DNA of 50,201 nucleotides from a virus. The DNA is taken from positions 1-50,201 of the IMG/VR virus record IMGVR_UViG_3300025155_000005; one strand, written 5' to 3'. Shown one piece after another: positions 29,561 to 38,254 of the stretch (positions are counted from its first letter, which is position 1; every line of letters starts with the position of its first letter). Made by a program: the position numbers and the translations under genes. The notes beneath the pieces were generated by a model. That model made no database searches, was not told the DNA's origin, and was given only the letters and a program-made list of their open reading frames with translations.

Positions 29561-30604
29561 CTACGCACCCACGAACAACAGCCGAGGAGCATTGACGGCA
29601 GTGCTGTTGTGCATTGTTGCTGTTGCAGAAGCCGTCCGCCACCGCAGTTTGAAGGTGTGTGACGACCCGTCTCCGGTAAAGACATAGGATACTGTGGTAG
29701 GAACAGAACGAGTAGTTGTGGGTATAGCCTCGGTTTCTGCAAGTGCTGTCGTGCCGTCCGCAAGAACGACTGTTACGGCAACGGTGCTGCTATGAAGCAC
29801 AGACACCGTAGCGATGATGAAGACCTTCTTGCCCGACGCAGGCGACACCGTGTACGCGAGGTTCGTGCCGTCTACGTCCACATCTGACGCGCTTGTCGTC
29901 GTATAGTCTCCCGCTGCGCTGCCGGCCCTCGTGGTCATGACGACAGAAGCAGCATCCACATACTGCTTCGTCGCGGCGTCGAGCGCTGCGGACGGGTCCG
30001 CCGCCAGCAGAAGGGGGTTGGCCTTGATCTCGACCTTCCCCGTGCCCTTCGGCCACAGCCCCAATCCGACGTTCGTGTCTGACCCCTCAGACGCCACGAT
30101 TGCGGGGTTGCCTGTCGTCGCTGGCTTGAACTCAATCCTGTTAACGGCCGAGGCCACCGCAAGAAACCTGGCGACGTCCGCGCCGTCTGCCGCCAGCCCA
30201 ATCACGCCGGCCGACACGCGATAGATCCCGGTATCGAGATCGCCTGCAAACGACACGCCAGGGGCGCTGACAGATCCAACCGCCGCGACGAGCGCGCCGG
30301 TCATCGTGCCACCAGCAAGCCGGAGGAAGCCTGTCTCCAGCGACGCGACGGGCGCCGTGTACCAGTTGGCCTTCCCGGTGATCGCCTTGATCTGGTTCGC
30401 GATCATGTCGAGGTATACCGCGACACTGGCCGGAGAGGCACCTGGAGCGGTGGTGTCGTCGATCGTCTTTGGGGCGGTCCCCAGCTCGGTCTCGATCGCG
30501 TTGACTTCGTCCTGCAGGTCGTTAACATGAACGGCCTGTGGGTAGTCAACCGCGTCGACCTTTGCGGTGAATGTCTTGATGCTCGACGGGTAACTCGCGG
30601 GCAT
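29561..30604 (-). CDS. Tail fibre/receptor-binding protein candidate (347 aa)
   Basis: ATG 30,604. The N-terminal region (PASYPSSIKTFTAKVDAVDY, then VNDLQDEVNAIETELG) and the GGTMTGALVAAVGSVSAPG repeat-like segment are typical of phage tail fibre connectors. A later VKIPLG-type stretch (LWPKGTGKVEIKANPLLLAA) and a C-terminal beta domain (VSYVFTGDGSSHTFKLRWRT) follow. This organisation fits a trimeric fibre ending in a receptor-binding head. Host range would reside here. Confidence 0.7.
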   Translation of the reverse strand: MPASYPSSIKTFTAKVDAVDYPQAVHVNDLQDEVNAIETELGTAPKTIDDTTAPGASPASVAVYLDMIANQIKAITGKANWYTAPVASLETGFLRLAGGTMTGALVAAVGSVSAPGVSFAGDLDTGIYRVSAGVIGLAADGADVARFLAVASAVNRIEFKPATTGNPAIVASEGSDTNVGLGLWPKGTGKVEIKANPLLLAADPSAALDAATKQYVDAASVVMTTRAGSAAGDYTTTSASDVDVDGTNLAYTVSPASGKKVFIIATVSVLHSSTVAVTVVLADGTTALAETEAIPTTTRSVPTTVSYVFTGDGSSHTFKLRWRTASATATMHNSTAVNAPRLLFVGA

Positions 30605-30613
30605 GAGAGCCTC

Positions 30614-32482
30614 CTACGTCTTCCGGAGCCAGGATTCCTGGTCGAACTCACAGTCGATGCGGTACAGCTCGAACTCGGCCTTGCCGGTGTACTGAATCAG
30701 CATCTCAGCATGTCGGACTAGAAAGTCCTTCGACGCGCTCGGGTCATAAGTGAACCCATCGTCGAAGCTGACGATCAGCGAACCCCCGTAGAGCCGGGAG
30801 CTGTCACCGTACTTCTTCGAGGCATCCCCGTAGAAGAACAGCGAGCCCGAGAGGCTCGGTGAGAACACCTCCAGCCGATCGCCAGAGTCGCCGCGGACGT
30901 CGATTGCGAGCGTGCCGGTCGTCGGGTTCGTGTCGACAAAGATGTGCCACAGATGCTTCAAGAAGCGGCCGGCCTGGAAGTCGAACGTCTTCGTCCGGTA
31001 ACGGGCGACGATGTTGGCGCCGTTGTCGTCTGTGCCCTGGTTCTCCTGCCAGATGTACCCGGTCGTCGGGTCGCCGGTCAGGAGCTCGCCCCGATCCGGA
31101 GCGCCGCGTAGCGGCATGTAGCAACTGATCGAGCGGTCGCTGCGCGTCCAGCCGCGACGGAAGAGGTCGTACACGACCTCGCCGCGACCGCCGGACTTCA
31201 GCGGCACGGACCAGCGAACCACGCGGTTCTCGAAGTCATAGGCGCCGTCGAACGAGTCCAGCTTCGCCAGGTCGATCTCCTCACGCAGCGTCGGCTCGAT
31301 CTCGATCGACAGGATGCGAGCGTTGGCGCCGTCGAACGCCTGGAAGCCGAACCGTGTCGGCCCCATCACAACGTTCTCGACCTCCACGACAGCCTTCTGC
31401 GCGACGAACCCTTCGTCAGCGAAAGTCTGCCGGATCGTGAAGTTGAACGGGCTGTCGCCGATCAACACGAAGACCGTGCTCATCCCGTAGATGAACAGCA
31501 GATCCCCACGGGTCTTCAGCCCGATGATCTTGTCCCCTTCGGGGAAGGGGATGGTCACGCCATAGTCGACCGGGAAGCCTTCGGGCTCGAAGAGCTCGCT
31601 GAACAGCAGCTCCCGGAGGTTCGACCGCGCGACGGCGAAGACGCGGTTCTTGAACGGCTCGATGAACTCCAAGTCTGTCGGCGGCATGTCGTTGTCGACG
31701 GGGAGCTCGATCGACACGTCCAAGCCGGAGTCAAGCGTGTCGTCCGTATATATCGTAGTGACGTTATCGTTGATCTGGGTCAGGAAGTAGTAGATCGCCC
31801 CGCCATTCTTCGTGCGGTAGATCCGCCGCTTCGTGACGTCTGTGCCGCCTGTCGGGATGTTCGTCAGGCTGACGTTTCGGTTCACAACCGTGATCGACGT
31901 CCCCGTCGCGTTGCCGTTGCTCTCAGCCGTCGCCGTGACGAACGTCACCTTGTACAGCACGGTGCCGTTGACGTTGCCGACCGACCCTCCGTCAGCGGCC
32001 GTGACCCCCGAGCCGGGAGCAGCGATGCCCCACTTCGTCACCGTCGTCCCGTCGTACTTGAGCGGAGTGTTCACCCCGTCAGCGCGGAAGAGCAGGTCGA
32101 CGGACTGGACGTAGTAGGCTCGGTCGAACGCAGACAGCGACACCGGCAGCGTCAGCGCCGTGCCGGTCTGTCCGTGGTCGGTGCTCTTGTAGATCGACGT
32201 GCTGTGGTCGAAGACGAGCTGCGCGCTACCCGTCGCTGGGTAGTACCGCGTGCCGCTCTTGATCCCGCCGGCCCCGAAGCTCGTCGTGGTCTTGCGGATC
32301 GAGCCTGGCCGGACGCGTAGCACGCCGCCCAGGCCGAACCAGAAGTTCATGATCTCGGTGGCCTGCGTGTCTTTGATAAGAAACCGGCTCGTCCGAGTGT
32401 TCAACCCACCCGTGAAGTCGGTCAGTTGGAGGAGGCGCCGGTCGGCGGTCTTGACGACGCCGGCCTGGCTCTTCTTCGCCAT
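30614..32482 (-). CDS. Tail nozzle/stabilisation protein (622 aa)
   Basis: ATG 32,482. The protein is beta-rich, with a 'TGGLNTRTSRFLIKD' start of the kind seen in podovirus tail nozzle (T7 gp12-like, P22 gp10-like) proteins. It then has regular beta repeats (FVTATAESNGNATGTSITVV, SDRSISCYMPLRGAPDRGEL). It would form the distal tube of the short tail. Its large size and its place next to the fibre and the adaptor cluster support this. Family assignment is by pattern, not alignment. Confidence 0.7.
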   Translation of the reverse strand: MAKKSQAGVVKTADRRLLQLTDFTGGLNTRTSRFLIKDTQATEIMNFWFGLGGVLRVRPGSIRKTTTSFGAGGIKSGTRYYPATGSAQLVFDHSTSIYKSTDHGQTGTALTLPVSLSAFDRAYYVQSVDLLFRADGVNTPLKYDGTTVTKWGIAAPGSGVTAADGGSVGNVNGTVLYKVTFVTATAESNGNATGTSITVVNRNVSLTNIPTGGTDVTKRRIYRTKNGGAIYYFLTQINDNVTTIYTDDTLDSGLDVSIELPVDNDMPPTDLEFIEPFKNRVFAVARSNLRELLFSELFEPEGFPVDYGVTIPFPEGDKIIGLKTRGDLLFIYGMSTVFVLIGDSPFNFTIRQTFADEGFVAQKAVVEVENVVMGPTRFGFQAFDGANARILSIEIEPTLREEIDLAKLDSFDGAYDFENRVVRWSVPLKSGGRGEVVYDLFRRGWTRSDRSISCYMPLRGAPDRGELLTGDPTTGYIWQENQGTDDNGANIVARYRTKTFDFQAGRFLKHLWHIFVDTNPTTGTLAIDVRGDSGDRLEVFSPSLSGSLFFYGDASKKYGDSSRLYGGSLIVSFDDGFTYDPSASKDFLVRHAEMLIQYTGKAEFELYRIDCEFDQESWLRKT

Positions 32483-32484
32483 TG

Positions 32485-33075
32485 TTAGATCGGCTGGTTC
32501 TGTCCTAGAAGAGTCCGAAAGAACTCATCGTCCTCTTCATCCTCTCCAGCCGGAACCGGAGGAGCAGAAGGCGCGGCTGTGGGAGCATACTCCGAGAACG
32601 GGTTGATCGGGTTGGGCTCACCAGTCGGCCCGCTTGTCGACGGCACGTTCCCTGGACTGCCGAGGTAGGGGTTGCCATACGGGTCCGTCTGTCCCTCGTT
32701 AGGCACGGGCCAGTCGACCTCTGGGCCTTCCGGCTGCTCCGTACCCGGCGCGACAGGCTCTCCCTCTTCGGGCGTCATACGCTCGGGGGCGAGCTCCTCG
32801 GCAGGCGCTGGCGCCTCCTCGGGCAGCCCCTCGGGCGCTTCCGTCACGGCGGGCTGCTGCGGGGCCAGGATCTCCGAGATCTCCGGCCGGCGCACTCCGC
32901 CGCTCAGAAGCGAGGCGAACAGATTGTCGATGACGCCGCGGATTTTCGGGCGCGGGAGAGCCGAGATGCTTGGCTTCGCACCCCCGAACAGCCGTTCGAG
33001 CATCCGCTGGAGCTCCTCTTCAGTCTGATCCCCGCTGATGGGGCTGAAGCTCACGCCGTAGTTGTCGCTAGCCAT
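32485..33075 (-). CDS. Pro/Glu-rich virion protein (196 aa)
   Basis: ATG 33,075. The first 80 residues are mildly helical (SISALPRPKIRGVIDNLFAS). The remainder is Pro/Glu/Gly-rich and disordered (GLPEEAPAPAEELAPERMTP), ending in an acidic EDEEDDEFFRTLLGQ. It may be a flexible linker or an internal-cargo protein. Stop and start overlap with neighbours; no family is claimed. Confidence 0.55.
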   Translation of the reverse strand: MASDNYGVSFSPISGDQTEEELQRMLERLFGGAKPSISALPRPKIRGVIDNLFASLLSGGVRRPEISEILAPQQPAVTEAPEGLPEEAPAPAEELAPERMTPEEGEPVAPGTEQPEGPEVDWPVPNEGQTDPYGNPYLGSPGNVPSTSGPTGEPNPINPFSEYAPTAAPSAPPVPAGEDEEDDEFFRTLLGQNQPI

Positions 33076-33379
33076 TGGGAAACCACCTCTCGGTTGCGGT
33101 CTTCAGCTCCGCATCACTCAACTCGGGCGCGAGCTTGCGGGCTGTCTGGACAAAGGTTTTCGGGTCATCCAACCACGTCGGCGCTCCGCCGACCTTGTGT
33201 CGTCCTGGCTCCACGCGCGCGCGCGTCCGAGGGCTGTTGCGCATGATCGGCACGCCCTCTGGGGCGGACTCGGGCGCGAGACGAACGTGCCGGCAACCAC
33301 AGACGGGGCAGGACACGGCCTCAGCGGCCGGGGCCACCTCGAAGGCGTGCAAGTTCTCGATGCACAGGACGCGAATCAT
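33068..33379 (-). CDS. Zinc-ribbon protein in the tail module (103 aa)
   Basis: ATG 33,379. It contains CPVCGCRHVRLAPES, a CxxC-type ribbon half, plus an upstream CIEN. Then follows a helical C-terminus (WLDDPKTFVQTARKLAPELS). The mixture of zinc ribbon and structural position is unusual; it may regulate late genes or be a minor virion protein. Confidence 0.55.
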   Translation of the reverse strand: MIRVLCIENLHAFEVAPAAEAVSCPVCGCRHVRLAPESAPEGVPIMRNSPRTRARVEPGRHKVGGAPTWLDDPKTFVQTARKLAPELSDAELKTATERWFPNG

Positions 33380-34086
33380 TGGGCTCGGTAGTTGAACAGC
33401 GAGATCACCGGCTCTCGGTCCGGCTCGCGCCGAAGCTCCTGCTTCATCAGCTGGATGCCAGCGCTGTACTCCTGAAGAACCTGCTGGCCCTTCGGCGCGC
33501 CGGCCTTGAGGAGCGCGCGATAGCCAGCAAAGAGTACAGGCAGCCGGTGGTACGGATAGAACTCCGGAAAGTCATCGAACGGCTTGTCGGTAGGGTTGAC
33601 CAGCCCCCCGACCGTGGTGCCGGAAATTGGGTAGTAGTGGTAGCCAATGATCCAGCCGCCCGTTACGGCCGAGATAGGTACAGGCTGGAAGTAGACCTTC
33701 AGGCCATATTTGGCGTAGTAGGAAAGGGTGTCCGACCGATTCGTGGCGCTCGTGTCTCGCCAGCCGGCGACATTCTCGTCCAGCCACTCGATCGACTTCC
33801 GCTCCAGCGGCGTCCACAGAGGAGCCGTCGAGGAGCCGTTGTAGTGCTGGATGCCTTCCTTGGCGAACGCAAGAAAGTCGGTCAGCGACCAGTCGGTCTT
33901 GATGTCGTAGGTCCGGGTGGCTGCCGTGACGTTCTTCGCGACTTCCTTCTGGAGACACAGGGTCAGCCGGCAAACGTCGACGACTCCCTCGTTGAGCCAC
34001 CGCTTGCGGGCGGCGAGGGAGAAGGTCTTGACGTTGGACTCAGCGAGGATCTCACTGAGCTCGGCCTGCATGTCAGAGAAGTCCAC
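33376..34086 (-). CDS. Head-tail adaptor (SU10-adaptor/gp4-like, 236 aa)
   Basis: GTG 34,086 with AGGAG. The helical N-terminus (DFSDMQAELSEILAESNVKT, then FSLAARKRWLNEGVVDVCRL) and the later WTPLERKSIEWLDENVAGWR and YAKYGLKVYFQPVPISA match the phage adaptor family that joins portal to nozzle in short-tailed phages. The length (236) is typical. Assigned from pattern and position between capsid genes and the nozzle. Confidence 0.75.
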   Translation of the reverse strand: MDFSDMQAELSEILAESNVKTFSLAARKRWLNEGVVDVCRLTLCLQKEVAKNVTAATRTYDIKTDWSLTDFLAFAKEGIQHYNGSSTAPLWTPLERKSIEWLDENVAGWRDTSATNRSDTLSYYAKYGLKVYFQPVPISAVTGGWIIGYHYYPISGTTVGGLVNPTDKPFDDFPEFYPYHRLPVLFAGYRALLKAGAPKGQQVLQEYSAGIQLMKQELRREPDREPVISLFNYRAQ

Positions 34087-34089
34087 GAG

Positions 34090-34758
34090 TTACACTCCTG
34101 CGGTGGCAACGCCCTGGATGCGATAGGTGTAGGCCGGGTGCATCCCGGCGATGATGATCTTGGCGATGACGCCGAGTTCGTCGTTCACGGCTACGACGAG
34201 ACCGTTGAGCTGGTAGAACCAGCGGGTCTGCGGCGCGCCTACGGCCGTCGCCGGGTCGATCGCCGGGACGACGAACCGCTGGAGGAGCTGGTTGGTCTGG
34301 TTCCGCAGATGGAAGATTTCCACTACGGCTCCTGGCCGCGACTTGTTGACAGGAAGCGGCGTCACGCGCTCGTAGGGATACGGCGCGAGACCCTGCTTCG
34401 GGAAGCCGGGGAAGGAGCCACCCAGGTCGCTGCCCTCGCCGAGCTCGGCCATGCCCTGATCGAGCAGCCGGTTTGTCGCCCCGAAGTCCTGCCACTGGAA
34501 CCGAATCGCGTTCACGAAGTCGTGATGGCCGGGGTCCTGGTGCTGCACGAAGGCGTAGACCGTGTGGTAGGAGATGCGGTCCCCGTCTGCCCAGCGCGTA
34601 TAGCCGCGGTTGAATCCCCAGCGGTCGATGTCCGACTGCGATACCGACAAGTCCTGCACCGGGTCGCGGCTTGCACGGAAGGACCAGAGCATCTTGCGAA
34701 TGTCGGTCTCAGGGACGCCGTTGCGCGTCTGGTAGATGTCAAACCCGTTGAAAGGCAT
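34090..34758 (-). CDS. Structural protein of unknown function (222 aa)
   Basis: ATG 34,758. It is a mixed alpha/beta protein (GFDIYQTRNGVPETDIRKML, then YTRWADGDRISYHTVYAFVQ) with a final beta segment (AKIIIAGMHPAYTYRIQGVA). No family is recognised. Its place between the adaptor and the AVG-repeat protein suggests a neck or tail component. Confidence 0.6.
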   Translation of the reverse strand: MPFNGFDIYQTRNGVPETDIRKMLWSFRASRDPVQDLSVSQSDIDRWGFNRGYTRWADGDRISYHTVYAFVQHQDPGHHDFVNAIRFQWQDFGATNRLLDQGMAELGEGSDLGGSFPGFPKQGLAPYPYERVTPLPVNKSRPGAVVEIFHLRNQTNQLLQRFVVPAIDPATAVGAPQTRWFYQLNGLVVAVNDELGVIAKIIIAGMHPAYTYRIQGVATAGV

Positions 34759-34764
34759 GGGGCG

Positions 34765-35556
34765 TTACCTCCGTTTGATGAGTTTCACGAACCGCTTGAA
34801 CTTGCTTCGAGCGCCACCGCCGCCCCCGCCGCCTGAGATGAAGGTGGGTGTCAGCGTCGGAGTGCCTACGGCTGTGGCGCCTAGCGTCTTGAAGTATTTC
34901 CGCGAGAGACCCGCCGCCCCGACTGCCGTAGCGGCCAGCGTCCGGCGGAAGGTTGTGACCCGGCTTACAGAGGCGACACCGACTGCGGTAGCCGCCAGCG
35001 TCATCGAGATCTTCCGGGCAACCGCGGCGACCCCAACGGCTGTCGCCGCCAGCGTGCGCCGGTACGTTGCCGCCTTTGTGAGCGTCGCAACCCCGACTGC
35101 AACTGCGCTCAGGGCTTGCGAGTACAGCGGCGCTTTCGTCAGCGTCGGCACCCCGACAGCCGTCGCGGCCATCGAGCGACGGAACGTCGCCACCGGGTCC
35201 ATGAACGGCACTCCCACAGCCACCGCAGCTTTCGTCATCGAGATCTTCCGGACGAAAACCGCCTGCCCGACAGCAACCGCCGCAAGGGTCTTGAAGTATG
35301 TGATGACCCCTGCCGCCTTGACCGGCCAGGGGATCTTCACGTCCGAGCCCGTCGACCAGTTATGCGTAAACGCTCCGGACGAGCCGTCGTTGTCCGGACG
35401 GAACCGCTGTTGGACCTGAACAGCCTCTCCCGCCATCATGCCGATCTCTGTGTTGGCGTTAAGAGCCTGGGCGGGCTTAAGGGACATCCCAGCCCGGAGA
35501 GCCGCGTAAACCGCCTGCTGGATGCCGTTGGCGCCGACCGCCCAGCCGAGGAGCAT
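34765..35556 (-). CDS. AVG-repeat virion protein with cationic tail (263 aa)
   Basis: ATG 35,556; no strong SD. Residues 1-80 form an N-terminal domain. Residues about 88-235 contain eight repeats of the type LAATAVGVATLTK, with the Gly of AVG at 97, 115, 135, 155, 175, 193, 213 and 231, an even period of 18 or 20. The linkers alternate between RKISMT and FRR forms. A run of seven Gly and a strongly basic amphipathic end (SKFKRFVKLIKRR) follow. The even period suggests beta strands in register. The protein could be a fibre-like or membrane-active tail component; no known family is claimed. Confidence 0.7.
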   Translation of the reverse strand: MLLGWAVGANGIQQAVYAALRAGMSLKPAQALNANTEIGMMAGEAVQVQQRFRPDNDGSSGAFTHNWSTGSDVKIPWPVKAAGVITYFKTLAAVAVGQAVFVRKISMTKAAVAVGVPFMDPVATFRRSMAATAVGVPTLTKAPLYSQALSAVAVGVATLTKAATYRRTLAATAVGVAAVARKISMTLAATAVGVASVSRVTTFRRTLAATAVGAAGLSRKYFKTLGATAVGTPTLTPTFISGGGGGGGARSKFKRFVKLIKRR

Positions 35557-36708
35557 TTATCCGTTGCAGGTCCGCAGGAAGTAAGTGCCGATGCCGCTAG
35601 ATGTCGTGTTGCAGAAGGCATAGGCCGCCAGGCAGCCCAGCACTCCGCCGGCGGTCTGCACCAGCTCGGTCAAGCCATCCACCGACACGGTGCTGCCACG
35701 CTCCATGTAGACGTTCGCGCCGATCCCAGGCACGAACGCGATCGGGAAGTAGAGGTTCAGGGCGAACACCCCTGCCGCGAGAGCTGCAGAGTTCGTATAC
35801 TGTTCGACCGACCGCACCCCGTAGTCCCCAGTAGCAAGCTGCATAAAGGGGCCTAGGCCAACCGGGACAAGACGCATCACGATACCACCACTCAACCCGG
35901 TCTGAGCACCTGTCGTTTGGGCGGCGGTGCCCGCCTGGTTCGTGTAGGAGTTGACCGTCATGTTGTGGGCAGTAGCCGAAAGAGCAGTCGTGATGTCAAA
36001 GGTCATCATCACGCCTGCGCCGGTCGTGTATCGCGTCAGGGCCGTTGAGTTGACGGTTTGGGCAGATGCTGTGGTTGCCAGAATGTTCCCGGCTGCCACC
36101 AGCAGGTCGATCAGGATGAGCATGTTGAGCGCCGAAGCGTGCGTGAAGCCCAGCGTCAGCATGTACTTCTTGTCCGGGTTAGTTGGGTCGATGAGGCCAG
36201 TAGACCAAGCCCCTGTCGAGGCGCGGGTGTGCGCCGCGCCGCCGGGGATGTTCGTGTACGTCCCGGCCACCGGCAGACCGCCGGCCCGATAGAGCGTGGA
36301 GTAGGTGTTAGCGACGGTGGTGATGCTGGTCTTAGACCAGGTGATGTCGAACGCTTTGCCGCCAGCACGCGCGCTGATGATGCCGTCGTAGGTCGTGATG
36401 GCTCCCTGTTCGGCCCAGGCCAGCGGCAGGCCAAATCCCACCAGCCCGTCGATCAGCCGCTTCACGGGGGAGCGGGCGAAGACGTGACGCGGAAAGTGCG
36501 TCATCCCTAGCTCTTTGGGGTCGAACTCTAGATACAGCCCCTTGCCTGGCAGCAAGCGGCCCATGTACTCGCCACCCGGCCCGCTGTAGACGTGCGAGAT
36601 GTGCGCGCCCTTCCACGCCGGCGGCATGGATCGTGCAAGTGCGCCGGCATACGCCAAGTTCCGCGCCAGCACATCCGGGTCTGCGGTTTGCACTCGAAGG
36701 AGCTCCAT
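35557..36708 (-). CDS. Large structural protein (383 aa)
   Basis: ATG 36,708. It has a mixed N-terminal part (YSGPGGEYMGRLLPGKGLYL, then GMTHFPRHVFARSPVKRLID) and a beta-rich, Thr/Ala/Gly-rich C-terminal half (AGTAAQTTGAQTGLSGGIVM). It may be a minor capsid or neck protein. Unassigned. Its stop is directly followed by the ATG of the AVG-repeat gene. Confidence 0.6.
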   Translation of the reverse strand: MELLRVQTADPDVLARNLAYAGALARSMPPAWKGAHISHVYSGPGGEYMGRLLPGKGLYLEFDPKELGMTHFPRHVFARSPVKRLIDGLVGFGLPLAWAEQGAITTYDGIISARAGGKAFDITWSKTSITTVANTYSTLYRAGGLPVAGTYTNIPGGAAHTRASTGAWSTGLIDPTNPDKKYMLTLGFTHASALNMLILIDLLVAAGNILATTASAQTVNSTALTRYTTGAGVMMTFDITTALSATAHNMTVNSYTNQAGTAAQTTGAQTGLSGGIVMRLVPVGLGPFMQLATGDYGVRSVEQYTNSAALAAGVFALNLYFPIAFVPGIGANVYMERGSTVSVDGLTELVQTAGGVLGCLAAYAFCNTTSSGIGTYFLRTCNG

Positions 36709-36711
36709 GAG

Positions 36712-37074
36712 TTACGTCTGCTCCAGCGTGACGGTGAACTCGATCTTGTCGCCCAGCAACAGCGCGACACCAGCGAAGTCGCCATGAACAATCAGCGTCC
36801 CGACCGTCAGAGCGCTGAGCACGCCCCCGTTGGTGATGGTCTTCGCGGCGTCAGCGGTCAGCGTGCCGAGCCACTGGTTCTTGTCAACCGCCGGCTGCGA
36901 CTTGGTCGCGGCCACGCGGGTCTCGGACGCCTCTGTGAAGAGGGTCGTGTCGCCCTTGGCGGCCGTGCCTGCGCCCGTGCCCCAGCCGATGTAGTGCGTC
37001 GCCGCGCCGCTGGCGGTGTCGTCGATAAGGTCAACGACCAGCTCTTCGCCGGCCTGCGTGTAGATTGTCGCCAT
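36712..37074 (-). CDS. Small structural protein (120 aa)
   Basis: ATG 37,074 with AAGGAGTAACTC. The beta-rich sequence (YTQAGEELVVDLIDDTASGA, then NGGVLSALTVGTLIVHGDFA) resembles small decoration-type virion proteins. No family is claimed. Confidence 0.6.
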   Translation of the reverse strand: MATIYTQAGEELVVDLIDDTASGAATHYIGWGTGAGTAAKGDTTLFTEASETRVAATKSQPAVDKNQWLGTLTADAAKTITNGGVLSALTVGTLIVHGDFAGVALLLGDKIEFTVTLEQT

Positions 37075-37077
37075 GAG

Positions 37078-37425
37078 TTACTCCTTGTTAATGGGGCGGA
37101 TGTCGACAGAGTCGACGACGATCGGCGCCTCCCAGGTCTTCGTGGCTTCTCGATAGACTCGAAGGACCATCGAAGCCCTCGGGCGGGCCGTCGCAACGAT
37201 TGTGCTGCCCTGCATCCCGAGATCGACTTGGGGCGGAACTAGCTCGCCGCGGTCCTGGGCGCGCCACACCTCTTGCCGGCCGCGCCGCGGTGCGACGACT
37301 TGCGAGTCCTCAAGGAAATGCCGAACTCGCGCGGTGAACCGGAGCCACCAGCTAGAGTTCGGCAGGGTTGTCACGGGCCGGACCTCGGGAAGGGGCGTCT
37401 TAGCAGATACCCCCTTGAGTGTCAT
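37078..37425 (-). CDS. Small virion protein (115 aa)
   Basis: ATG 37,425 overlaps the upstream stop (ATGA). It is basic, with a WWLRFTARVRHFLEDSQVVA segment and a beta-like C-terminus (MVLRVYREATKTWEAPIVVD). Possibly head-completion; unassigned. Confidence 0.55.
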   Translation of the reverse strand: MTLKGVSAKTPLPEVRPVTTLPNSSWWLRFTARVRHFLEDSQVVAPRRGRQEVWRAQDRGELVPPQVDLGMQGSTIVATARPRASMVLRVYREATKTWEAPIVVDSVDIRPINKE

Positions 37426-37700
37426 TCGATGTAGATGTACGCTTCTGCGCCGGCACCAGCGATCGTAGCGTGGATGACGTCCTTGAAGATCGCTTTCGTG
37501 ACGATGCCGTCGAACCCGTTGATCGCGACGTCGCCGACGCTGATGAGCTTCTGTCCAGTGCCCGCGGCGTCATCCCGCAGGATCACGCTGGAGGCTGCCG
37601 CCGCAGCTTTCACGGCGACGGCGATCACGCGGGCGCCGCCGGTGAAGACGACGCCCGTCGTGTCGACGAAGATGACGTTGTTCTTAATGGAGTTAGCCAT
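37422..37700 (-). CDS. Small structural protein (92 aa)
   Basis: ATG 37,700 with GTAGGAGTGGGC. It is beta-rich (NVIFVDTTGVVFTGGARVIA, then GAGAEAYIYIE). Small virion or connector protein; no family. Confidence 0.55.
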   Translation of the reverse strand: MANSIKNNVIFVDTTGVVFTGGARVIAVAVKAAAAASSVILRDDAAGTGQKLISVGDVAINGFDGIVTKAIFKDVIHATIAGAGAEAYIYIE

Positions 37701-37712
37701 TTAAGCCCACTC

Positions 37713-38132
37713 CTACACGTCACTCGGGGTTGGGTTCTTCTTGCGGATGAAGCCCCATGCGTTGACCGTGAGGTCTTCGATGGCGGTCGTGATACCGTTG
37801 TCGACATCGACCGTCAGCACGGAACCACCCGCGACGAGCGCGCCCTTCTCGCCGCCGGTCGCAACGACCGCGGCGACAACGACGCCGTCCGAGACAAGCA
37901 CAGCGTCGGCGCTCAGGATGCTGACTCCGTCGTCTTCCACGTCCACATCGCCGGCGTTGCCCTGCACGTCGCAGTACGCCTGGACCTTCATGATGATCCA
38001 GTCCTCGTCGGCCGGGATGTCGATCTGGAGGATCTCTAGTGCTGACGCTGAGGCGGCGATGTTCTCCTTGCTAACCGAAAACAGGTTCGCGTAGGCCCCG
38101 TACACAGGGCCACTGTGAAACGTTGCTCCCAT
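37713..38132 (-). CDS. Small capsid-region protein (139 aa)
   Basis: ATG 38,132. It is beta-rich and acidic (EILQIDIPADEDWIIMKVQA, then VDDGVSILSADAVLVSDGVV). It resembles decoration or stabilising proteins of the head. It is the first gene after the hairpin that follows the capsid gene. Confidence 0.6.
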   Translation of the reverse strand: MGATFHSGPVYGAYANLFSVSKENIAASASALEILQIDIPADEDWIIMKVQAYCDVQGNAGDVDVEDDGVSILSADAVLVSDGVVVAAVVATGGEKGALVAGGSVLTVDVDNGITTAIEDLTVNAWGFIRKKNPTPSDV

Positions 38133-38184
38133 TTCAGTTCACCGATTGGGGCGAGCGAGGCGCCGAAGCTCTCTGTGTCGCCCG

Positions 38185-38241
38185 AGTGTCTTGCACGCCG
38201 GGGGCCTAGCTCAGTTGCAGAGTCAGGCCCCCAGCGACACT
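38185..38241 (-). terminator. Hairpin after the major capsid gene
   Basis: GGGGGCCT (38,200-38,207) pairs with AGGCCCCC (38,225-38,232); AGTGTC (38,185-38,190) pairs with GACACT (38,236-38,241). A CTTGCAAG site overlaps the end (38,240-38,247). There is no U-run, so partial termination or mRNA end protection for the capsid transcript is likely. The loop carries a tRNA D-arm-like TAGCTCAGTTGCAGAG, but no tRNA can be folded. Confidence 0.5.
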
Positions 38242-38254
38242 TGCAAGGTGCGGA

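Noticed and set aside
33379-34836. Long plus-strand frame (485 codons) opposite the adaptor and structural genes
   Set aside because: Antisense to convincing genes with SDs and family-like sequence; composition is that of a reverse-strand shadow in GC-rich DNA. The same holds for 41,543-42,307, 42,482-43,681 and 43,939-44,826.
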